Shown piece after piece: positions 47,615-55,331 of a DNA stretch of 55,331 nt (position 1 is the stretch's first letter; each line of letters starts with the position of its first letter). This DNA comes from Methanobacteriota archaeon. Lineage in GTDB: Archaea; Halobacteriota; Methanomicrobia; Methanomicrobiales; Methanoculleaceae. The DNA lies in the NCBI GenBank assembly GCA_030446015.1, contig JASUSO010000003.1:1-55331 (forward strand). The letters run 5' to 3'. The notes beneath the pieces are model-generated. The model was not told where the DNA came from. It ran no database searches and saw only the letters and a program-made list of their open reading frames with translations. The position numbers were made by a program, and so were the translations under genes.

Positions 47615-47838
47615 GCGTGCTCCTCCACCGCCGTTTCCCCGTACTCACCGATGATCGCCATGGTCACCGCGTGAGCAATCTCTCCGTCGCTCCTCTCGCT
47701 GCACTCGATCCCGTAGTCGTTCGCCATGCCCCGGAGTTTTACGGGGTCGAGGATCCGGTAGCCGCGGCCCCCCTCCCCGGCTCTGGTCGCTATCGTGAGA
47801 ATCAGGGAGAGCAGGGATACCGCGGGCTCTTCGTCCAT
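47611..47838 (-). CDS. Small protein resembling a CooS N-terminal helical segment
   Basis: From ATG 47838 (75 aa); the frame is open far upstream and the segment TEETDQIWLEAGFIPPPDC before the ATG may also belong to the protein. GYRILDPVKLRGMANDYGIE... and SDGEIAHAVTMAIIGEYGE recall the N-terminal helical domain of CooS-type CO dehydrogenases, but no cluster cysteines or catalytic domain follow. It overlaps the RND gene (ATGA), so it is probably expressed with it. It may be a repurposed relic or an unrelated helical protein. Confidence 0.5.
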   Translation of the reverse strand: MDEEPAVSLLSLILTIATRAGEGGRGYRILDPVKLRGMANDYGIECSERSDGEIAHAVTMAIIGEYGETAVEEHA

Positions 47839-48697
47839 GGCGAGACGGTGGAGTTGGGCTACTGCCCGCCGGCAGTCCGGCGGGGGAATGAATCCCGCTT
47901 CAAGCCAGATCTGGTCGGTCTCCTCAGTATGCGGCTCTTTATGGGATTTTTTGCGATAAACCGGTCTTTTGCACTGTGATCTCCGGGATCCCCGGCAGGA
48001 TCCGGTATTGCAGGTGGTTGCGCAGTTCACGTCTCTCCTCGTTATAAATGGCTCTCTTGCTGGGGGTAGTGTTTTTGAGGGACAGGATATGAACTTGCTG
48101 CAACTCCGGGTGGGGACTGGTTCCGCGGACCGCCCGGCTCGACCGGAGATACCGGAGCCGGAAAAGGGTACTTCGCCGTACGCCCTCTGCGGCGGGGTTT
48201 GCAAACGTCGTCTCCGGGAAGCCTCTGTCTTCGGGAGCGGGGACGCTTTTGGGTCTCAATTGCAGAAGAGTCGGGCATCGGCAGAACACCCCGATGGGCA
48301 CCGTGCCCGGCCAGGGACCGCCTGCCGCCCAGGGCATATTGGGAGACGGGCGGTCCGGGCAACGGTTCATTCGTGCCCTGCCCCGGGCCGTCCGTTGCCG
48401 CTGGAGGCGCTCCCGGCTTTCGGAGGTGGATACATCCGGGCATCTGTTCAGGTGGTACCACTCTATGCTGCTCTCGCCCGTCTCTGCCGGAACGACCTTC
48501 AGCGAAGGTGGGTATGCCTGATTGGGTGTTCCGGCACATATTGCACGAAGCCGGATCACTGACGGGATACATCCGGTCTCCGGCGGGGGGCTGCTCTGGT
48601 GGAAGGGCAGTCTTGCGAGGAGGGTTGACCCCTCTCTCGCCGGTATATCCGTAGCTCGCCGCAACTCATAAGAGTGTTGCAACCAAACAGAGGTGCA
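47839..48697. other. Long gene-poor stretch
   Basis: About 860 bases with many overlapping frames, none protein-like: proline-, arginine- and serine-rich translations and no ribosome sites. The first 100 bases may be the 5' part of the small gene at 47611. I see no RNA gene. The right end has the TrmB-side promoter and the inverted repeat at 48661. Confidence 0.5.
48661..48680 (+). promoter_or_regulatory. Inverted repeat upstream of the TrmB-like gene
   Basis: GCAAC-TCATAAGAGT-GTTGC lies 18-37 bases before the ATG at 48698 and may be the regulator's own operator. Confidence 0.4.
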
Positions 48698-49450
48698 ATG
48701 GTTGCCGAGATAGTTCCCGGGCTCCGGGCCCTCGGGATGAACGAATACGAGGCAAGCGTCTACTCGACGCTCGTCGGCCTCCAGAAAGCGACCGCACGGG
48801 ACATTCATGAGGCGAGCGGGGTACCCCGGGGGCGGATCTACGAGATCTTAAACGATCTGGCCCGGCGGGGATTCATCGGCGTGGAAGAGGGTTCTCCTTC
48901 CTCGTATTACATCCTCGATATCGACGTCGTCTTTGACCGGCTCAGGGACGACTACATCCGGTCTCTCGAAGAGACCCGCGAGGCGTTGAAGAGTCTCTCG
49001 GTCAAGCTGCGTCTTCCTCCCAACTCGTTCTTCATCCTCAGAAGCGACTGGGCAATCGAGAACCATGTTGCCTCGCTTTTCCGCCGGGTGAAAAAGAGCA
49101 TGGTCATCCTCTGCTATGACCCGGAGTTCCTCCGGAAGCACTATGCGGACATCAAACCCCTCGAACGCAAGATCGATCTCTACGTGGTCGTGCGAAAGAA
49201 GGACGAGTATGCCGAGATCAGGCTTCCGATCTACGAGGCCAGGGGAGCCGTGCTTGAACTTCTTGAGTCGCGACCCGTGAACGAGCCAGAGGTCGATCTG
49301 AGGAAGGATGAGTGTACGATCCTGGTCGACGGCCGGGACTTCTTCATCATCGCCACCGGGGGGTCCGGGCGGCACGCGGTGATCGGGTCGGATATGCCGA
49401 TCATCAGTTACCTGCAAAAGACGATCGTCGAGCGGCTCACCGGGACGTAA
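48698..49450 (+). CDS. TrmB-family transcriptional regulator
   Basis: A 250-residue protein: N-terminal winged helix (LRALGMNEYEASVYSTLVGL, ATARDIHEASGVPRGRIYEIL) typical of TrmB, then a coiled helix (YIRSLEETREALKSL) and a C-terminal effector domain with phospholipase-D-like fold (SMVILCYDPEFL, IIATGGSGRHAVIGSD). TrmB proteins sense sugars or other small molecules. No clear target gene lies next to it apart from its own promoter repeat. Confidence 0.88.
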   Translation: MVAEIVPGLRALGMNEYEASVYSTLVGLQKATARDIHEASGVPRGRIYEILNDLARRGFIGVEEGSPSSYYILDIDVVFDRLRDDYIRSLEETREALKSLSVKLRLPPNSFFILRSDWAIENHVASLFRRVKKSMVILCYDPEFLRKHYADIKPLERKIDLYVVVRKKDEYAEIRLPIYEARGAVLELLESRPVNEPEVDLRKDECTILVDGRDFFIIATGGSGRHAVIGSDMPIISYLQKTIVERLTGT

Positions 49451-49509
49451 GGGTCACCGGCAATCAGTTGCTGCAAAGAGGAGAGAGGATGGGCCGGTCG
49501 CCCTCCTCC

Positions 49510-50814
49510 TCACGATCCTGCCGGGTTTACAATCCGCCCTGCAAAGAGGATCGCGCCGGAGTCCTCCTCGACGATGAGGAAGACGAATGGGTGGTCCGCC
49601 CGGAAGACGGGCGTCCGGTCTTCCATGGGTGCGCTTGCCAGGTTCACGACGACGCCGGTCGCCGCCGCGGCCTCGGTCCCCTCCTCGTTCACGTCGACGA
49701 AGGCCTTATGGACAACCTCGCTGATGAAGAGTTCTTCCGTCCCGTCCATCCCCGAGAAGTTGGCTGCGTCGGTGAACGCCGTCGGCATCCCCATCGCCGC
49801 GAGCGCCGGCGGGAGGCTGTAGGTCGTCTCAAGCGTGAACTTCGGGAAGACGACCCTGACACGCTGCTCGATCAGTGATTCTCTGATCTTTCCGAGCGTC
49901 TCGGCGTCGAGGGCCTCTTCCGCCGCCGTCAGATTGTCGTCCTTCGGGAGGAGAACGAGCATCGAGAGCTCGGTTCCGTTTCCGTGCGCATACGGCATCC
50001 TGAGCACCTGGAGACTCTCGGTCTCTGCGTACCCAAAGATTGCATCCTCGTCCGTCCGGCGCATCATCGAGACCCGCACCGCCTCGCCCGGAGCGATCCG
50101 GAACTCCTCATCGGTCGTCTCGGCGGGGTCGAACTGCTTAACCCAGGTGCCCTTGAAGTAGATGGCGTTTGTGATCACGAGCCGGGTCATGGAGTCGATC
50201 GAACCCGCCGGGAGGAGGTCGCGGATTTTGTTCTTGGTCTTCTCCTCCACCCAGCGGTTGATCGTCTCGCGAGACGCTTCGGCATCGCCGATGAAGTCGA
50301 GGTTCGTGACATTCGCTCCGTACCACCGTCCGGCCGTATCGACGTACTCCGGGAGGAACGGATGGGTCTCCTCAGCCCAGAGGGCGTTTGCGGTGCGGAG
50401 GGTGTAGGCCCCGTCCCCGCTGTGTAAGACGGCATCGAGCCCGGCAAACCCTGCCCGCCGGAGAGTCTCGTTCTCGGGGAGGTGGAGCACCGACCCGATC
50501 TCGTCGGCGGTCGTGCCTCTGGCGCCCTCGTAGGCGATCGCGAGGGCCGAGGAGATGCTGTAGGGCGAGAAGAAGATGTTCTTGCCCGCATTCTCCGGGT
50601 CACTTGCGATCTGCCGGTAGAGGTCGGCCGCGAACCGGTTGTTCCCCGCCGAGACGTTGCCTGTGCCATCCGCAACCGGTCCCGGCGTCTCCTGCCCGGC
50701 GGGAGGGGCCGACTGCCCGGACGTGGTCTGCGGCGTATCGGTGCATCCGGCAGCGATGCAGCCGATCGCGATGAGGCCTGCGAGGAGCAGCAGGCCGCTG
50801 GCCCTTCTGTTCAT
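49510..50814 (-). CDS. Serpin-family protease inhibitor, lipoprotein
   Basis: From MNRRASGLLLLAGL (434 aa): a signal peptide with lipobox IAAGC (cysteine about 24), a Thr/Pro/Gly-rich linker, then a full serpin fold from about residue 55 (NRFAADLYRQIA, NIFFSPYSISSALAIAYEGA, VVHKAFVDVNEEGTEAAAAT, HPFVFLIVEEDSGAILFAGR). The hinge EEGTEAAAAT has the small residues needed for inhibitory serpins. It likely guards the cell surface against proteases. Serpins are scattered in archaea and often transferred. Confidence 0.92.
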   Translation of the reverse strand: MNRRASGLLLLAGLIAIGCIAAGCTDTPQTTSGQSAPPAGQETPGPVADGTGNVSAGNNRFAADLYRQIASDPENAGKNIFFSPYSISSALAIAYEGARGTTADEIGSVLHLPENETLRRAGFAGLDAVLHSGDGAYTLRTANALWAEETHPFLPEYVDTAGRWYGANVTNLDFIGDAEASRETINRWVEEKTKNKIRDLLPAGSIDSMTRLVITNAIYFKGTWVKQFDPAETTDEEFRIAPGEAVRVSMMRRTDEDAIFGYAETESLQVLRMPYAHGNGTELSMLVLLPKDDNLTAAEEALDAETLGKIRESLIEQRVRVVFPKFTLETTYSLPPALAAMGMPTAFTDAANFSGMDGTEELFISEVVHKAFVDVNEEGTEAAAATGVVVNLASAPMEDRTPVFRADHPFVFLIVEEDSGAILFAGRIVNPAGS

Positions 50815-51020
50815 GGTCTGCGGTATGGTGCGCCGTCTAATTATACCTGGCGCTAACGACGAAGGTTTTTGGAGCCTTGATGGGGGCAGCACCATCGACG
50901 GGCTGTTCGGTAAAGGGCCGCGCCCGTATGCGGCAGGATGAACGGGCCTCCCCCCTCCCATGGTGCAATGGTATATATCGGTCATGATCATGAGTAGGCC
51001 GCGGGCTTGGAGTGAGACCA

Positions 51021-51689
51021 ATGAAGGTTATCGGGATCAACGGGAGCCCCCGGGGCGAGAATAGCCGGACAAAACGTCTCATCGATGCCGTCCTGAGCGG
51101 CGCACAGGAGGCCGGTGCAGACGTTGAGACGATCAGCCTCATAGACTATGATTTTAAATTCCGGAATGCCTGCAGCATCTGTCTGCAACAGGAGAAGTGC
51201 GTATACCTGGACGACTTTCCCCGGGTCTACGCGAAGATCAAGGAGGCGGACGGCATCGTTCTCGGATCGCCGGTGTATATCGATCTCGTCACCGCCCAGA
51301 TGAAGATGCTCATCGATCGGATGGCGGACGGAATCCAGTGCCAATCGCTTTATGGGAAGTATGGATGCGCGGTTGCTACATCGGGCGATCACGCGGAGGG
51401 ATCGGTGGTCACCTATCTGAACCACTTCCTCCAGATGCTGGGGGCCAACCCGGTGGGAGGAGTGGGTGTGGCCCTGGGAAAGGATAGCCATGCGATAGAG
51501 AAGGCGGAAGGCGAGGCCCGTGAACTGGGAGAAACCCTGGCTCTGGCCATCCGGACCCGGCGAAAAGACCCTGCCCTGGAGGAGTTTCACCAGCGGTACC
51601 AAAAAAAGTTTGAGGATGTCCTGTCCAGAGAGAGGCCTGAGTGGCCCCTTGACTACGATTACTGGGTACAGCAGGCGTGGTTATGGTGA
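51021..51689 (+). CDS. Iron-sulfur flavoprotein, NADPH-dependent FMN reductase-like
   Basis: A 222-residue flavodoxin-fold protein: KVIGINGSPRGENSRTKRLI (FMN phosphate loop), then a compact cysteine motif C-x2-C-x4-C (ACSICLQQEKCVYLDDF) like that binding the [4Fe-4S] cluster in methanogen iron-sulfur flavoproteins, and GIVLGSPVYIDLVTAQMK. It may detoxify oxygen species or shuttle electrons. Confidence 0.85.
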   Translation: MKVIGINGSPRGENSRTKRLIDAVLSGAQEAGADVETISLIDYDFKFRNACSICLQQEKCVYLDDFPRVYAKIKEADGIVLGSPVYIDLVTAQMKMLIDRMADGIQCQSLYGKYGCAVATSGDHAEGSVVTYLNHFLQMLGANPVGGVGVALGKDSHAIEKAEGEARELGETLALAIRTRRKDPALEEFHQRYQKKFEDVLSRERPEWPLDYDYWVQQAWLW

Positions 51690-51766
51690 AACTCACATAT
51701 GGTCCGCCACCGCAGCACTTCGATCTCCAGGGCGGCGTCCTTGGGGCGTTTTCGACGTGATGTTCC

Positions 51767-52189
51767 ATGGTGGCAATGCCTGACGACCTCGTTGCGCTCC
51801 TGAGACGCTGGCATACCGTCCCCGTCGCGACCACCGGGGCCGATGGGATGCCCAATGTCGCAGCGAAGTCAATCACGGTCAGGGACCCCGAGACCATCGT
51901 CTGGGGCGAGCTCTATTTCATGCAGACCTACGAGAACCTCATGCAGCATCCGGTTGCGTCGATCTGCGTCTGGGAATGGACCCCGCCGTTTGCCGCGTAC
52001 CAGGTGAAGGGGCGGGTCGCGATTCACAGGCGCGGCGACGTGGCGGCGGGGCTCGATCGGAGCGTCTGGACCGGACACACCGAGGAGTTCATAGCCCGCA
52101 TAGAAGGGATGGCAGCGGTCGTCCTCACGGTCGAAGAGATTTACGACCAGACCCCCCGGCTCGAGGTGGCAGGGGAGCGAATTGCGTAG
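51767..52189 (+). CDS. Pyridoxamine 5'-phosphate oxidase-fold flavoprotein
   Basis: A 140-residue split-barrel protein (LLRRWHTVPVATTGADGMPNVA, WGELYFMQTYENLMQHPVAS, AYQVKGRVAIH). Members bind FMN, F420 or heme; this short type has no proven substrate. ATG 51776 is an alternative start. It lies 78 bases after the flavoprotein gene. Confidence 0.8.
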   Translation: MVAMPDDLVALLRRWHTVPVATTGADGMPNVAAKSITVRDPETIVWGELYFMQTYENLMQHPVASICVWEWTPPFAAYQVKGRVAIHRRGDVAAGLDRSVWTGHTEEFIARIEGMAAVVLTVEEIYDQTPRLEVAGERIA

Positions 52190-52221
52190 CAGGTCTTAGA
52201 GGATCGGAACAGAAATAGGAA

Positions 52222-52294
52222 GGCCAGGGCCGAGATTCGAACCCGGGTCGAGGGATCCACAGTCCCTTAGGATAACCAACTACCCCACCCTGGC
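52222..52294 (-). tRNA. tRNA-His (GTG)
   Basis: Minus-strand cloverleaf: acceptor GCCAGGG/CCCTGGC, anticodon loop CTGTGGA (anticodon GTG), T loop TTCGAAT, C73. The extra G at -1 needed for histidine identity is not encoded (the base is T), so it must be added or produced in processing. A degenerate copy of the operator (CTCACAATTGTTGG) lies just upstream. Confidence 0.95.
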
Positions 52295-52300
52295 AAGGTA

Positions 52301-52314
52301 CTCACAATTGTTGG
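52301..52314 (-). promoter_or_regulatory. Degenerate operator-like palindrome before tRNA-His
   Basis: CTCACAATTGTTGG keeps the ACAATTGT core but loses both outer pairs. It ends about six bases from the tRNA 5' end, the same place as in the tRNA-Cys promoters. It may be non-functional or weakly bound. Confidence 0.3.
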
Positions 52315-52653
52315 CGGTCTGATTTGATTAAGGTATCTCTTCACCGGGCCCGCGTTACGCACCTCCCCCGGGCCATGGGCGCAGTTCCGGCCGGGTTCGC
52401 CGCCGGTAACGTGATCCGACGGGGATCCTGCTATCGTGCCGCCCGATTCGGCCGCCTCCGGCTATGGAGGAGGGGCAGCGGGGTGAATTATTAATAGACT
52501 CCGTGCTCTATAACGTACCAGTGTTCCGGGCGTCGAGCGACGCCCCGGGGGTAGGGAATCACCCGAAATCTGGCGTGATTCGGTGAAAGGCGGCCAATAT
52601 ATCCGAATTTTTCGGGCTTATTCGTCCATATAGATATACCGAAGGTGATTATC
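52315..52653. other. Divergent promoter region of tRNA-His and infB
   Basis: No gene seen. An AT-rich island (52570-52640) contains GGCCAATATATCCG, a probable TATA box for infB with a start near 52626, and GAAGGTGA as ribosome site. ATTATTAATAG near 52490 could be the leftward tRNA promoter or belong to an older element. Confidence 0.5.
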
Positions 52654-54435
52654 ATGGCAAAGCAATCAACGATCAGAACCCCCATCGTCTGCGTGATGGG
52701 CCACGTAGATCACGGCAAGACATCGCTCCTGGACCGTATCCGGGGCTCTTCCGTGGTATCCACCGAAGAAGGCGCGATTACCCAGCACATCGGCGCCACG
52801 CTCGTTCCCATCGACGCAATCACCCGCATGAGCGGGGCCCTGAGCAAGGTCAGCGTCAACGTCCCGGGCCTCCTCTTCATCGACACCCCCGGCCACCATG
52901 CCTTCACCACGCTGCGTGCGCGCGGCGGGGCGCTTGCCGACATGGCGATCGTCGTGGTAGACATCAACGAGGGTTTCCGCCCCCAGACGATCGAGGCGCT
53001 CCAGATCCTGCGCAACTACAAGACGCCGTTCGTCATCGCGGCAAACAAGATCGACCGCATCCCCGGCTGGCGCGTCCAGGAGAACCAGCCGTTCTTGAAG
53101 ACCTTTGCGCAGCAGAACGAACGCGTCCAGGGTGTACTCGAGACGAAGGTCTACGAACTCGTCGGCAAACTCTCCGACCTCGGGTTCAACTCCGAGCGGT
53201 TCGACCGGGTCTCGGACTTCGCGCGGAACATCTGCATCGTCCCGACGAGCGCCATCACCGGCGAGGGTCTCCCCGACATCCTCATGGTGCTGATCGGGCT
53301 TGCCCAGCGTTACATGACCGAGAGCCTCAAGGTCAGCGCCGACGGCCCCGGCGCCGGCACCGTCCTCGAGGTGAAGGAGGAGCGCGGCCTCGGGATGACG
53401 ATCGATCTGATCCTCTACGACGGGACCCTCAAGGTCGGTGACGAGATCGTCGTCGCCGGAAACGACCAGATCATCGAGACGAAGGTGCGCTCCCTCTTAA
53501 AACCCCGGCCGATGAGCGAGATCCTGATCGAGGAGCGGTTCGAGCGGGTCAAGTCCGTCTCTGCCGCCGCGGGTATCAAGGTCGCCGCCCCGAAACTCGA
53601 CGGGGTCATCGCCGGCTCTCCCCTCATGGTCGTCCGCGGCGGCAACCGGGACGAGGTGATCGAGCGCGTCCGCCACGAGGTCCAGGACATCGAGGTGAAC
53701 CTCTCCGATATCGGCGTCATCATCCGGGCGGACACCATCGGCGCACTCGAAGCGCTCTCGAAGGAGCTCGAGGGCCACCAGATCCAGGTGATGCGGGCGA
53801 CCGTGGGGCCGGTCACCCGCCACGACGTCATCGAGGCGGGGACGATCAAGGACCCCCTTTACAGCGCGATCATCGCCTTCAACACCCCCGTCCTGCCGGA
53901 CGCCGTCGACGCTCTCGCGGATTCGTCGATGTCCCACGTCAGCATATTCGAGGGCGGGGTCATCTACCAGCTCATCGACGACTACATCGAGTGGCGCGAC
54001 GAGAAGAAGCAGGAACTCGAGCGGCAGAAGTTCGAGAAACTGGTCATGCCCGCCAAGATCCGGATCCTCCCGAACTGCGTCTTCCGGCAGAGCAACCCGG
54101 CGGTGGTCGGTGTCCGGGTCCTCGGTGGGAAACTCCAGAGCGGAGTCGATCTCGCACTCCCGAACGGCAAGAAGGTCGGCCGCATCAAGCAGATCCAGGC
54201 GAAGAACGAGACCGTCCAGGAGGCCGAGGCGGGCAAGGAGGTTGCGATCTCGATCGAAGGCCCGACCGTCGGCCGTCAGATCAACGTCGACGACGACCTC
54301 TACGTGGATATCCCGGAGCGGCACGTGAAGGTGATCGAGCGGGAGATGATCGATCAGTTAAGCCCGAGCCTGCGCGAGACCCTGGAGGAGTTCACCACCC
54401 TCAAGCGCCGGGAAGACCCCTTCTGGGGGAAGTGA
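52654..54435 (+). CDS. infB: Translation initiation factor aIF5B (IF-2)
   Basis: From [10 protein letters not shown] (593 aa): GTPase motifs GHVDHGKTS (G1), DTPGHHAF (G3) and NKIDRIPGW (G4), followed by domain II beta barrels, domain III and the C-terminal barrel (LTADGRA counterpart in [14 protein letters not shown]). It joins ribosomal subunits at the start codon. An N-terminal extension like that of eukaryotic eIF5B is absent, as is normal in archaea. rps6e follows. Confidence 0.97.
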   Translation: MAKQSTIRTPIVCVMGHVDHGKTSLLDRIRGSSVVSTEEGAITQHIGATLVPIDAITRMSGALSKVSVNVPGLLFIDTPGHHAFTTLRARGGALADMAIVVVDINEGFRPQTIEALQILRNYKTPFVIAANKIDRIPGWRVQENQPFLKTFAQQNERVQGVLETKVYELVGKLSDLGFNSERFDRVSDFARNICIVPTSAITGEGLPDILMVLIGLAQRYMTESLKVSADGPGAGTVLEVKEERGLGMTIDLILYDGTLKVGDEIVVAGNDQIIETKVRSLLKPRPMSEILIEERFERVKSVSAAAGIKVAAPKLDGVIAGSPLMVVRGGNRDEVIERVRHEVQDIEVNLSDIGVIIRADTIGALEALSKELEGHQIQVMRATVGPVTRHDVIEAGTIKDPLYSAIIAFNTPVLPDAVDALADSSMSHVSIFEGGVIYQLIDDYIEWRDEKKQELERQKFEKLVMPAKIRILPNCVFRQSNPAVVGVRVLGGKLQSGVDLALPNGKKVGRIKQIQAKNETVQEAEAGKEVAISIEGPTVGRQINVDDDLYVDIPERHVKVIEREMIDQLSPSLRETLEEFTTLKRREDPFWGK

Positions 54436-54552
54436 CCCGTTCGGGAAGCGTGACCCCTCTCTCCCGCCCATCGCTTCCTTCTAACCCTGCAGAGGTAGTC
54501 TTTTAATACCATATCCTCAAACTGTATAGGTACTTTCGAAGGAGTCGTCAAC

Positions 54553-54951
54553 ATGGCAGATTTCAAAATCATCCTATCCGACCCGGAGACCGGGCGTTCC
54601 TACAAGATCGATGCGACCGGCCCCACCGCCGGAGCGTTCATCGGCAAGCGCATCGGCGACGAGATCGGCGGGGACGTCCTCGGCTTTGCGGGCTACACGA
54701 TCAAGATCACCGGTGCGACGGACAAGACCGGCATCCCCTCACGCCGCGACCTTCCCGGCCCCGCCCGGAGAAGGCTCCTCCTCTCCAAGGGCGTCGGGTT
54801 CCACCCCGTCATGGACGGGGAGCGCCGCCGGAAGTCGGTACGTGGCAACGAGATCAGCGCCGATATCGTTCAGATCAACGCCGCCGTGAAAGAGAGGGGT
54901 GCAAAACCCCTGGCAGAATACTTCAGCCAGCCCGAGGCGGCTGCTGAATAA
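54553..54951 (+). CDS. rps6e: Ribosomal protein S6e
   Basis: A 132-residue small-subunit protein: MADFKIILSDPETGRSYK, GKRIGDEIGGDVLGFAGY, TDKTGIPSRRDLPGPARRRL and MDGERRRKSVRGNEISADIVQ are diagnostic. The spacer after infB contains TTTTAATACCATAT, a likely separate promoter. aIF5B and S6e genes are often neighbours in euryarchaea. Confidence 0.97.
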   Translation: MADFKIILSDPETGRSYKIDATGPTAGAFIGKRIGDEIGGDVLGFAGYTIKITGATDKTGIPSRRDLPGPARRRLLLSKGVGFHPVMDGERRRKSVRGNEISADIVQINAAVKERGAKPLAEYFSQPEAAAE

Positions 54952-55139
54952 ATCCGCTCCCAATCTTTTTTGCAGCGCAAATTGCCGGGCAGATCCGCCC
55001 ACATCACTGTCGTTCTACCGGCCATGGAGGGGGCGCGCTGTGCGTCCCGGCCGATACCAAAACGATGGTATAGATTCGGCCCTGTTGAAATGCTTTCCAC
55101 AACCTCTGGATAACACTCGGTTATCGATAGAGATGGGCG

Positions 55140-55331
55140 ATGTGGGTCTCACGCGAAGTGCGACTTTCCCGAAGGGAAAGGAGTTCGAACACCGAAGGTG
55201 TGAAGTGCGATGGACGGAATGTCCGGAGCATGAGCACCGGTAGGTGAGAAGAACGACGGGCTGAAGGGCCGGAGTTCAAGCACCGGTAGGTGAGAAGAAC
55301 GACGGGCTGAAGGGCCGGAGTTCAAGCACCG
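55140..55331. repeat. Mosaic of short hairpins ending in a 46-base tandem repeat
   Basis: Three units of 46 bases start at 55226, 55272 and 55318 (the last is cut by the window end), each with GCACCGGTAGGTGAGAAG and ACGGGCTGAAGGGCCG. Before them runs a string of small hairpins with loops of 3-4 bases: CTTTCCC-GAA-GGGAAAG, ACACC-GAA-GGTGT, GGAC-GGAAT-GTCC. Stops occur in all readings I tried, so it is not coding. The rest of 54952-55139 holds nothing I can support. Confidence 0.7.

Noticed and set aside
47939-48808. 289-codon minus-strand frame upstream of the TrmB-like gene
   Set aside because: It is rich in P, R and S without structure, runs antisense into the TrmB-like gene and has no family resemblance.
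55226-55331. CRISPR array
   Set aside because: Units are directly adjoining 46-base tandem copies with no unique spacers and no cas genes.

Overview
The window reads as high-GC euryarchaeal DNA from a hydrogenotrophic methanogen, most likely Methanomicrobiales and close to Methanoculleus. The evidence is two copies of the tRNA-dependent cysteine enzyme SepCysS, the methanogen-restricted families DUF1890 and DUF1894, archaeal aIF5B and S6e, TrmB- and DtxR-type regulators, TATA-type promoters and many ATGA/GTGA gene overlaps. The genus is an inference from gene content and composition.

Layout. 1-1130 is AT-rich and looks acquired: an insertion-sequence end cuts an OLD-like AAA ATPase, followed by decayed DNA and then a SLATT membrane effector (1149-1757). 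2055-6180 holds housekeeping genes (RibD-type reductase, HD hydrolase, lipase-like hydrolase, membrane protein). 6276-14331 is a cysteine/methionine block: operators, tRNA-Cys, SepCysS, MetY, MetX with CBS domains, DUF1890, DUF1894, ThiI, CysK and a CysE-DUF59 fusion. 14328-15721 has nadA and a small gene around an operator. 15745-19616 is an iron island (DtxR, FeoA, FeoA, FeoB, a membrane protein and a FeoC-like protein). 19633-24255 is a sulfur-transfer block (radical SAM, a MoaD-like protein with TtuA/NcsA, LarE, tRNA-Cys, MoeB, MoaD). 24976-29504 is a tRNA-Cys array leading into a second tRNA-Cys/SepCysS/MetY module and a stand-alone ThrRS editing domain. 29693-33524 is a three-gene nitrogenase-like HDK operon. 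33711-36441 has small regulators, a GNAT protein and pdxS. 37114-44178 is a divergent Fe-S/sulfur block: regulator, larE, sufS and fdhD to the left; nifS, iscU, moeB, moaD, moaE and a 4Fe-4S protein to the right. 44199-55331 is ordinary chromosome (TM protein, RND transporter, TrmB, serpin, flavoprotein, tRNA-His, infB, rps6e) with intergenic repeats.

What ties the middle together is a 14-bp palindrome, TT[AC]ACAATTGT[GT]AA. It occurs at 11 exact places plus one copy with a single mismatch, always between genes. It lies in front of four of five tRNA-Cys genes, both SepCysS-MetY modules, moeB-moaD, larE1, the radical SAM gene, nadA, pdxS, a small winged-helix gene and the nifS/regulator divergon. 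In the four tRNA-Cys promoters it sits about 39-41 bp from the TATA box, just past the expected transcription start. The most economical reading is a cysteine or Fe-S responsive regulon that controls tRNA-Cys itself as well as sulfur mobilisation (NifS, SufS, IscU, LarE, MoeB/MoaD, TtuA) and PLP supply. The best candidate regulator is the XRE-type HTH protein with a cysteine cluster at 39888-40211. The nitrogenase-like operon carries no copy of the palindrome, but lies between the tRNA-Cys/SepCysS module and the Fe-S block; its substrate is unknown.
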